This document shows positions 55,250 to 62,510 of a DNA stretch of 64,000 bases, one piece after another; the first letter of the stretch is position 1, and each line of letters starts with the position of its first letter. The DNA lies in contig CAJTGF010000022.1 of the NCBI GenBank assembly GCA_910575585.1, positions 1 through 64,000 of the forward strand, given 5' to 3'. The DNA comes from Clostridiaceae bacterium (GTDB lineage: Bacteria > Bacillota > Clostridia > Lachnospirales > Lachnospiraceae). The notes under the pieces are model-generated. The model was not told the DNA's origin, made no database searches, and saw only the letters and a program-made list of their open reading frames with translations. A program made the translations under genes and the position numbers.

Positions 55250-56680
55250 TTATTCATTTTTTATCATTACAGATAAAATAAAAGCCATGCCCTTCACCTC
55301 CCATTCTACTGCACCATAATATTTTTCAACTGTGTATTTTATATTGGCCAATCCCATACCGTGGCTTTCCCCAATCTCTTTGTCAGAAACAGGAAATTCC
55401 TGCGACTTTTCTAAAATTAATTTTCCGTTAAAGCTGTTTTCCACTTCCAGAAAGAACATCTTTCGTTTCTGAAAAGAAGAAAGTTTTATATAAACTTTCG
55501 CTTCTGGCTTTTCTTCTTTAAGCTTCTTACAGGCACGGACTGCGTTGTCTAAAGCGTTTCCTACAATAATACTTAAGTCATAGCTTTGAATTGCAAATGT
55601 ATCAGGAAAGAGCAGCCCATCGGTTTCTAATCGTAAATCTGGTATGGTGAGTGTGACTTCATGATATTTCATATTCAGTAAAGCGTCCACAACGGTATTT
55701 CCCGAATGAAACCTGTATTCCAGGCTGCCCATGGTCTCATTGAATCCGGCCAGATAATGACAGAGTTCCTCAGTTCCCCTTTCCTTAGGGGTAAGCTGCA
55801 TGATTACCGCAAGCGTATTTTTCAGGTCGTGTTTCATACCGCGGATTCCCGATTGCACTCTTCTTATTTCCTCTATATATTCCTGCATACTTTTTATCTG
55901 GTTTTCCAGAACCACCCGGCTGCTTCTCTCTCTGTTCAAAAGAATCATATCCTGGAATAATTTTACTCCATACAGAATTGATAACAGGGACAGTGCCAAC
56001 ATGAATGGCATAAACAGCCTTAAAACCGGGTATATGTCAAATAAAAACTCCTGTCCGCCTCTTTCACTGGTGCGAAACATAATAAGATTTAACAAAATAC
56101 TGATACATAAATTTGTCAGTCCGGGTATCAGCAAAAACTGTACCTCTACGGAATGAATGGGAAAATGCTTTTCATGAAAATGTTCCCGGATACTTTTTAA
56201 GGACTTATACATAATCAATATACGAATCAGGTAATTCAGAAGCCATGTTCCGTTAACGATTAGGGCTATAAAAAGAATACCATGGCTTTCCATATGCTGC
56301 CAAACCATGTTTACTGGCAAGTCAGCGATATAAGGAAATATAAGTGCGGATATGCGGCTCGTTTCCTGTATGGACATAAAACTGACAACGAGAAAAATAC
56401 TAATCAACCCGATATTTTTATAAAAGCACAAGCCCAGGAAAAGTAAAAAGAAAAAGGTCAAAATCAAATTTTCTGTTATGTAAAACATTCGGTAATCTGT
56501 CGGCAAAAATAATTTCTTTATATACTGAAACATAACATATGCAATAACAACACCCATTTGATTCCAGGATTTTCTACGGAAGCGTTCAGCAAAAAAATCT
56601 CCATAAAACTGCTGCAAAAAATATCCCTCAAAAAAATCCACTAGAGTCTGCAAAACCATCAGCAGATTAAAATGATTCAA
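55250..56680 (-). CDS. GHKL sensor histidine kinase, AgrC-like
   Basis: 476 residues. The N-terminal half has about six membrane segments. The kinase region begins with a conserved His in MKHDLKNTLAVIMQL, followed by the N box NALDNAVRACKK and the G box SHGMGLANIKYTV of the GHKL ATPase, as in AgrC and other peptide-sensing kinases. Its start overlaps the response regulator gene by 14 bases. No agrB or agrD gene is nearby, so the signal comes from elsewhere or is not an autoinducing peptide. Confidence 0.88.
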   Translation of the reverse strand: MNHFNLLMVLQTLVDFFEGYFLQQFYGDFFAERFRRKSWNQMGVVIAYVMFQYIKKLFLPTDYRMFYITENLILTFFFLLFLGLCFYKNIGLISIFLVVSFMSIQETSRISALIFPYIADLPVNMVWQHMESHGILFIALIVNGTWLLNYLIRILIMYKSLKSIREHFHEKHFPIHSVEVQFLLIPGLTNLCISILLNLIMFRTSERGGQEFLFDIYPVLRLFMPFMLALSLLSILYGVKLFQDMILLNRERSSRVVLENQIKSMQEYIEEIRRVQSGIRGMKHDLKNTLAVIMQLTPKERGTEELCHYLAGFNETMGSLEYRFHSGNTVVDALLNMKYHEVTLTIPDLRLETDGLLFPDTFAIQSYDLSIIVGNALDNAVRACKKLKEEKPEAKVYIKLSSFQKRKMFFLEVENSFNGKLILEKSQEFPVSDKEIGESHGMGLANIKYTVEKYYGAVEWEVKGMAFILSVMIKNE

Positions 56681-57383
56681 GAAGTGCCCCTCCTTTTCTC
56701 AGATAATCCATATACACTTTTACAAACTCCTTGTATTTTCTTCTGGAAAGACATATAGTTTCTCCATTTGTCAGGGCTATACGATCCTTCCCGAACTCGG
56801 CAATATGCCCCATATTCACGATATATCCCCTGTGACAGCGATAGAAATTTCTGCCTAACTGTTGTTCCAAATCTCTCATATCAGAATATAGTTCCAAGCA
56901 TTCATTTGCCGTATGAAAATTTACCATTCGATTTTGGCTTTCAACGTACAGAATATGGTTCCTGCTCAAAATAATCGTTTTTCCATTTGACTTAATAAAA
57001 AACGGTTCTTCCACTAATCCCCTTTTTTTCTCTGCCGCTGCCACAGCCCTGGCAAATATCTCTGCAAATCTTTTCTCTTCAATTGGCTTCAAAAGATAAT
57101 GAAAGGCGGATACGTCAAAGGATTCAAATACATACTCTTTTAAGCCCGTAATAAAAATCAACAAGGCTTCTTCTTTTTTATTCCGCAGCATTCTTGCTGT
57201 CTGAATTCCGTTTATACCATCCATTTGTATATCAAGAAATATGATATCAAATATTTTCGTTTCTTTTAACAGTGTTTCTCCAGACGTGAACAGTTCTATA
57301 TTACAATCGGGTATTTGTTTTTTTACTAATTTTCCTATCTGTTCACAGATGATTTTTTCATCATCGCATATGGCTATGGTCAT
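56667..57383 (-). CDS. LytTR-family response regulator, AgrA-like
   Basis: 238 residues. The receiver domain has the phosphoacceptor Asp in DIIFLDIQMDGINGIQT and the conserved KPI (HYLLKPIEEKRF). The C-terminal LytTR DNA-binding domain is complete (VESQNRMVNFHTANECLELY, RCHRGYIVNMGHI). It is translated just before, and overlapping, the AgrC-like kinase. It is expected to activate promoters with paired LytTR sites. The 142 bases upstream (57384-57525) probably carry its promoter. Confidence 0.92.
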   Translation of the reverse strand: MTIAICDDEKIICEQIGKLVKKQIPDCNIELFTSGETLLKETKIFDIIFLDIQMDGINGIQTARMLRNKKEEALLIFITGLKEYVFESFDVSAFHYLLKPIEEKRFAEIFARAVAAAEKKRGLVEEPFFIKSNGKTIILSRNHILYVESQNRMVNFHTANECLELYSDMRDLEQQLGRNFYRCHRGYIVNMGHIAEFGKDRIALTNGETICLSRRKYKEFVKVYMDYLRKGGALLESF

Positions 57384-57525
57384 TTGCTCACCTCTTTGCT
57401 TTTAATATCGGCGGATAGTAAAAAAATTTTATTGAATCTGACAGATGGTATAGATTTTGTAGTGAACGGTTAAAAATCTGTAGCTCATGTAACTCAGCAT
57501 AAGGTTTTATGCTTCTAAACGCATC

Positions 57526-57675
57526 TTAAGGCTGCCCATAACGGCGTTCCATTTCCGCCCACCACTGCCAATACTCCTGTATTGCTGTGTCAATGACGAC
57601 TGCCATATCCAGAAGCCACTTCATTTCAAGCTGCTTCCGCTGCTTTTCCTGTTTCTTTCTGATACGCTTATTCAT
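57526..57675 (-). CDS. Small basic protein downstream of the coupling-protein fragment
   Basis: 49 residues (MNKRIRKKQEKQRKQLEMKW ... YWQWWAEMERRYGQP), strongly basic at the N-terminus. AGGAGG lies nine bases upstream, and the ATG overlaps the stop of the VirD4/TraG fragment as ATGA. In Tn1549/CTn-like elements short basic ORFs follow the coupling protein, so this is a piece of the same transfer operon. It has no known activity. Confidence 0.65.
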   Translation of the reverse strand: MNKRIRKKQEKQRKQLEMKWLLDMAVVIDTAIQEYWQWWAEMERRYGQP

Positions 57676-57936
57676 TTCTTGCGTCCTCCTGTAAACCCTC
57701 CCCGTCAATCTCGTAGTAGTCAAATTCTTCCTCTGGCTTCACAATGGCGGGGCGGCGTTTGATGTGCTTTTCCATGTCAAAGGCGTTCTTCGGGTCTGCC
57801 TCGGAGAGGTACTTGTATTTCGGGTGCTTCTTTATATCGAATTTGTCCGAAAAGAACGGGTGCACACCGCGCACCTGTAAAATGCACTTGCCCCCGTCCA
57901 TGACCGCGATCTCGTCCTGCGTCATAAGCTCTTTAA
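57668..57936 (-). pseudogene. C-terminal fragment of an ICE coupling protein (VirD4/TraG)
   Basis: About 88 residues ending the frame (ELMTQDEIAVMDGGKCILQV, DKFDIKKHPKYKYLSEADP, NAFDMEKH) closely resemble the C-terminus of the TraG/VirD4-type ATPase of Tn1549-like conjugative elements. All Walker motifs are missing. The frame reaches the edge of the 43-bp direct repeat at 57937 and stops there, so the deletion or recombination breakpoint coincides with the repeat. Confidence 0.75.
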
Positions 57937-57979
57937 TTACACCGGCAAACTATCCCTCAGACAAAGCGCCCCCCAACCC
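57937..57979. repeat. 43-bp direct repeat, right copy (subtilase 3' end)
   Basis: Forms the last 13 codons and stop of the subtilase gene. Its partner is at 50673-50715 with one mismatch. The repeat borders the coupling-protein fragment on one side and the subtilase body on the other, which would suit an attachment site in the 3' end of a gene. Confidence 0.75.
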
Positions 57980-59334
57980 ATCTTAGGATTCGGCCACACC
58001 TCATCCCCCGCCATCTGTCTCGCCCCCCGCATCAGATACGCCTTCAGTTTCTCCCCATACAAAAACTCATCCCTCCCATCCACAATCCCCCACTGCATCA
58101 AAAGCGCCCCACTGCCCGTCACAAAAGGCGCCGCAAAAGAGGTCCCTGTCACTGCCTCATATCCGCCTCCGCTTTTCGTCGTCATAATGTTCACCCCCGG
58201 GGCCGCGATATCCGGCTTTACCTGATTGGTCACCCTGGTAAATCCCCGCCCCGAAAAGTCCGCATACGTCTGATAATCGCTGTTGTACGCTCCAACGGTG
58301 ACGGCCATGGAAGCCGTGGAGGGGATCGTCAGCGTAATGTCCGGCGTGGACCTTAAAAAATACGTGGATTTATTAAGCACCGCAGACGACGGAAGCCAAA
58401 AATCATAATTCCCCTGGACGATCCGCCTTGGAGTCAGATGGAATACCCAGATCCCGCTCTGGAGATAGTCCTGGCCAAGGGGCATAAAGTCAAAATAAAT
58501 CTCCTGGGCCTTGCTGTAAGGCCCGGGTTCACCGTAGTACAAAAGGATCCTGGTAGTCTCATAATCAAGGGTCTGGGGACCGATAACCGGCGGCAGCGGT
58601 CCTAAGATATTGCCGGACGGCGTAACCAGCCGAATGGAAAAATCGTCCACATAATGTTTCCACAGCTGAACCGTGAGCCCGGTTTCATAGGGCGCCACGG
58701 ACAGTTCCACATTCGCTGTCCCTCCCATGCTCAGACCCCCGGAAACATGGCCGCCGCTTGCCCCCTCATTTCCCGCTCCTATGACAATGATGTTACGACC
58801 GTAATTAGAAATCCCGTCTATGTAGGTCTCCAGAAGACTGGTGCCGTCGTGGGAGCCGTAGGTATTTCCGATGCTCACATTAACCGCCGCCGGCATCCCC
58901 AATTGGGCCGCTCTCCGCACCACGTAATCCAGCGCCCGCATCAGCTCCGTAGTCCTGGGAAAGCCCAGAGGGTTGGTCACTCCCAGCTTCACCACCAGAA
59001 GCTGGCTTTCAAACGCGACGCCGCGATATAAGCCGTCGCTCTCCCGCCCGTTCCCGGCGGCAATACCGGCCACCGCCGTCCCGTGGCCGCTGCTGTCCAC
59101 GCTTGGGACAACCTGTCTTGCCTCCCTGCGGCTTCCCTTTTTAAGGGCTTCATTGATCTCCTGCGCCGTGAATACCCGGTCTAAGGTCTGGTCCCACAGC
59201 TCCAGGATTCGGGTGGTGCCGTCGCTGTTGCGGAAATCATCATGAAAATAATCGATCCCCCAACCTGTCAAGCAGAAATTTAAAAACTTTTCTAACTTTC
59301 CACTTTTTTCTCTCGCTATATCCGCAAATATCAA
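57937..59334 (-). pseudogene. Subtilisin-like S8 protease, 5'-truncated
   Basis: 465 codons. The His (SVDSSGHGTAVAGIAAG), the oxyanion Asn (VIGAGNEGASGG) and the catalytic Ser (TGTSFAAPFVTGSGALLMQW) are present, with the long insert of Clostridial Csp-like subtilases between them. Homology begins only around GIDYFHDDFRNSDGTTRI. The preceding residues (FLNFCLTGW) do not contain the catalytic Asp normally found in the DSG/DTG motif, and the N-terminal domain is missing. The first 20 or so codons are foreign. It is therefore most likely inactive. Confidence 0.75.
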
Positions 59335-59338
59335 TCAT

Positions 59339-59391
59339 TGGTGTTAAATCAATGACAAGAATCCGCCGCACTGGTGTTAAATCAATGACAA
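59339..59391. repeat. Two 20-bp direct repeats at a probable IS end
   Basis: TGGTGTTAAATCAATGACAA occurs at 59339-59358 and 59372-59391, 33 bases apart in the same orientation. Multiple short direct repeats at a terminus are characteristic of IS21-type elements. It abuts the truncated 5' end of the subtilase. The following 59392-59666 stretch has no convincing gene; TTTTTGCGGCATC recurs at 59398 and 59641. Confidence 0.4.
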
Positions 59392-59666
59392 AATGCTGTT
59401 TTTGCGGCATCACACCCATTTTGAAAATTTACAATACGGATATATCTGGTCACCTTGGCGTGGGATAAAACCGTTTTTTCGATTTTATCTCTGCTCTTTA
59501 ACCTGTGCTCATGTTGTGCATTTGTCGGATTCTGTCCTGAAGCCTGGGGAAACCGCTCCATCTGGGAAAACTCTATTTCCACTGTTTCCCCTTAAAGATA
59601 ATCCGTCCATATGAGACTTTTTTCAGTTGATGATTACTATTTTTGCGGCATCTATCTCCAATATAA

Positions 59667-59708
59667 AAGCAGGAAAATAATCTGATAATCTATCATCTTC
59701 CTGCTTTC
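59667..59708 (-). terminator. Intrinsic terminator of the Rpn-like gene
   Basis: On the minus strand AAAGCAGGAA (59708-59699) pairs with TTCCTGCTTT (59676-59667), followed by TATATT. It is placed 33 bases after the stop of the gene at 59742. Confidence 0.65.
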
Positions 59709-59741
59709 CGGCCACGATATCAACTTTTTATAATTTGCCTT

Positions 59742-60659
59742 TTACACGGCATGAATCCCCGCTAACTGCTTTACCTCCGTAATACTAAGTCCTGAATATT
59801 CCGCAATCTCCTCAAGCGTAAGTTTTCCTCTTTTTAACATCCTAAGGGCTGTCTGTCTTTTCGTCTCATTTTCTGCCTCATTTTTTAATTTTCTCGCTGT
59901 TGTCTCAATCAATGCGCCACCCATAATATCACCCACTCCTTTCTGTACATTCTCATATTTCTGTGTCAATTCCTTCATTACATCATTGGAAAGTTCTATA
60001 ATTGTACGCTTGTCGAATGCTCCTATCATCTCCTGTCGTTCCAATTCATCAAGCCTTGCCAGAATGTCCTGATACTCTGCTTTCAGTTCAGCCAGCTTTT
60101 CCATATTACTATTATACTCTGGCAGATTCTTCTCATGTGAGAAAATGTAAAATGGAATTAACAGCAACAGCTGTTTTCTAAAAATATCATCCAAAGAATA
60201 CGCCTGTACCTTCATAATCGGAACATCATACCCCACTGTCCCTCCTGGGGTAATAATCACATATTTCATTTTATCCGGTGTCTTTTTATATGTCCGAAGA
60301 TATATCACCGCCGTATTTGGAAATGTTACCGTCAAAGTTTCCTGATTCACGTCTCCCTCATCCAATGCTATCTGCGCATCGTACTCAAATAGTCTAACTG
60401 TAATCTTTCCATCTGGCAGGCTGCTTTCGCACTCAATATGATATTTCTTCTTTACTTTCCCAAAAACCGTAAAATTCGTATCTGTGATACGTTCTTTATT
60501 CTCTTTGTCCTGTTGATTCAAAAAATGCTCGTTGGGAAAAAACAGGATTTCCTCATCACCTATATAATTTTCATGAAAGATTTCATTAATCACCGGAATA
60601 ATCAGCTTTCGGCAATCATTAAGTATTGTTCGGAATGCTCCGTCATATATATTTCCCAT
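59742..60659 (-). CDS. Rpn-family PD-(D/E)XK nuclease/putative transposase protein
   Basis: 305 residues. It starts MGNIYDGAFRTILNDCRKLI, followed by the nuclease core with YHIECESSLPDGKITVRLFE supplying the acidic and Gln-replaced catalytic residues. The C-terminal half is helical and ends in a small helix-turn-helix-like motif RGKLTLEEIAEYSGLSITEV, common in Lachnospiraceae members. Related Rpn nucleases degrade DNA and promote recombination. An AGGAGA site lies upstream of the ATG. Bases 60660-60854 upstream hold no gene. Confidence 0.75.
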   Translation of the reverse strand: MGNIYDGAFRTILNDCRKLIIPVINEIFHENYIGDEEILFFPNEHFLNQQDKENKERITDTNFTVFGKVKKKYHIECESSLPDGKITVRLFEYDAQIALDEGDVNQETLTVTFPNTAVIYLRTYKKTPDKMKYVIITPGGTVGYDVPIMKVQAYSLDDIFRKQLLLLIPFYIFSHEKNLPEYNSNMEKLAELKAEYQDILARLDELERQEMIGAFDKRTIIELSNDVMKELTQKYENVQKGVGDIMGGALIETTARKLKNEAENETKRQTALRMLKRGKLTLEEIAEYSGLSITEVKQLAGIHAV

Positions 60660-60854
60660 CCTTTTTCTTCTCCTGTTCCGTAATCTTATTGTATCATTAT
60701 TTTTCTATAATCTCAATCACAATCTTCTGCCTGTTGACGTCATGTAATCTTCCTGGGCGCACTTACTGTTCACTCCCATGTCAAGCACCACGCTGCTTGG
60801 CATGGGGATGCGCGTAATGGCAGCGAACCAAACCGCCCATCGTCGCAGGCGATT

Positions 60855-62477
60855 TTAAATGGCAGTCTGGGCCGCTGTCTGCAAAACACCGCAAAACGCT
60901 GATGATTTCCAAAAAATCTCCATCTCCCCATTGGCTGTTACCGCAATCCGTTCCACTGTCTCTTTGACCAATTCTTCCGTCAATTTGGAACTTTCCAGAA
61001 GCCGCAATATTCCTTCCTGCCCTAAATACACCTCTGCCGGTCTTTCCTTTTTTCTCCTCTCTGCTTTCGAACCGGTTAGCTCTCCCTCCACCTCCAATTT
61101 AGCCAACTTCTTTTCTTCCCTCCGGCATATCTCTGCCGCCTCCTTCATTAACATCTCCTCTGCTGTCCCATCCCCCTTTTTGTTTCTGGCAGCTATTAAG
61201 CGTTCATAAGCAGCAATTTTCTGTTTCTGACAGGAAAGAACCCTTTTTTTTCCCTCTGCAATCTCTCCGGCCCTCGCCTCCTCCTCCCTTTGTTTTCTTT
61301 CCCGTTCAGCCGCTTTTGCCTGGTCTGCGCTCACACACCTGTCATACTCCCGCCAAAGCTCATACAGCACCACTTCTCCGGCAAACACACCGTTCAGGTT
61401 GCTGACACACTCCCCCATCCCACTGGCATAACGGCGGCTGCAGTAAAAATAAGGATTTCTATTGTTGTTTCTGTAAGTCAGGCTGCGTCCGCAACAGCCG
61501 CAGAATAATTTTCCGGTCAACGGATGTCTTTCTTCTGTTTTCCTTTCTCCCATCACATTTTTACTGCTTCCTCTTCGTCCCTGCACAGCCTCAAAAACTT
61601 CTCTTTCAATAATGGGTTCATGATGATTCATAAAAATCTTCCACTCGTCCTTTGGTTTCTGACGATTTTTTCCTCCTACTTGGAGCCGTTCATATCTCCC
61701 ATATATCATGTCGCCTACATAAACTCTATTTCGCAGGATTGCGCAAATCGTAGTATTCTCCCACACAAATCTGCCTCCTTTGGGCGCGCGGCTGCTTCTT
61801 CCTTTTTCCATCTTAAACTGAATCGGCGTCTTAATCCCCTCCTGATTAAAAGCTTTGGCAATCTGGGAGGATGTCAAACCACTTGCCGACATATCAAAAA
61901 TCTTTCTTACCACCTGAGCCTCGTCCTCTGCGATCACAAGCATATGGCGGTTCCCCGCCGCCTTTTCATAGCCAAAAGGACAATTTCCGCTTATATACAG
62001 GCCCTGTTTTTTCTTCACTTCCAGAGACGATTTCACCTTCACAGATAAGTCCTTGCTGTATAAGTCATACAGCAAATGTTTAAACCGGATATCCAGGATT
62101 CCTCCCCTTTGCTCCCTTTCATCACTGTCATAACGATCATTAATAGAAATAAAACGCACTTTCATAAACGGGAAAATTTGCTCTATGTAACTGCCAAGCT
62201 CAATATAATCCCTGGAAAATCTGGAGAAATCTTTCACCACAATGCAGTCAATCTTTCCATCCTTCACTTCTTTTAGAAGCGCCGTGACGCCGGGTCTGTC
62301 AAAATTTGTTCCTGTATATCCGTCATCTTGAAACTCCAACAATTTATATTCTTTAAAATGATCCTTTACATATGCTTCCGCCAATGCCCGCTGATTTCTG
62401 ATGCTGTTGCTTTCTTCCTTTCGACAATCTTTCTCATCCTCTTTTGACAGACGCATATAGATGGCAATCCTTACCAT
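60855..62477 (-). CDS. Large serine recombinase
   Basis: 540 residues. The N-terminal resolvase domain has the catalytic Ser in AIYMRLSKEDE and the conserved Arg pair in VVKDFSRFSRDYIELG. The recombinase domain (GNCPFGYEKA ... TPIQFKMEKG), the zinc ribbon (FCGCCGRSLTYRNNNRNPYF) and a long coiled coil follow, as in TnpX and phage integrases of this class. GAGGAGG lies a few bases before ATG 62477. It lies 33 bases after a second recombinase gene; pairs like CcrA/CcrB act together to excise and integrate elements. Confidence 0.93.
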   Translation of the reverse strand: MVRIAIYMRLSKEDEKDCRKEESNSIRNQRALAEAYVKDHFKEYKLLEFQDDGYTGTNFDRPGVTALLKEVKDGKIDCIVVKDFSRFSRDYIELGSYIEQIFPFMKVRFISINDRYDSDEREQRGGILDIRFKHLLYDLYSKDLSVKVKSSLEVKKKQGLYISGNCPFGYEKAAGNRHMLVIAEDEAQVVRKIFDMSASGLTSSQIAKAFNQEGIKTPIQFKMEKGRSSRAPKGGRFVWENTTICAILRNRVYVGDMIYGRYERLQVGGKNRQKPKDEWKIFMNHHEPIIEREVFEAVQGRRGSSKNVMGERKTEERHPLTGKLFCGCCGRSLTYRNNNRNPYFYCSRRYASGMGECVSNLNGVFAGEVVLYELWREYDRCVSADQAKAAERERKQREEEARAGEIAEGKKRVLSCQKQKIAAYERLIAARNKKGDGTAEEMLMKEAAEICRREEKKLAKLEVEGELTGSKAERRKKERPAEVYLGQEGILRLLESSKLTEELVKETVERIAVTANGEMEIFWKSSAFCGVLQTAAQTAI

Positions 62478-62510
62478 ATGATCCTCCTCGTCCATTCAAT
62501 ATACTCTGGT

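Noticed and set aside
54428-57383. Complete agr quorum-sensing system
   Set aside because: Only AgrC- and AgrA-like genes are present; no AgrB protease or AgrD peptide frame was found on either strand nearby.
59382-59582. 66-codon minus-strand ORF between the subtilase and the Rpn-like gene
   Set aside because: Lies in probable IS-derived DNA; no ribosome site and no family resemblance strong enough to call a gene.
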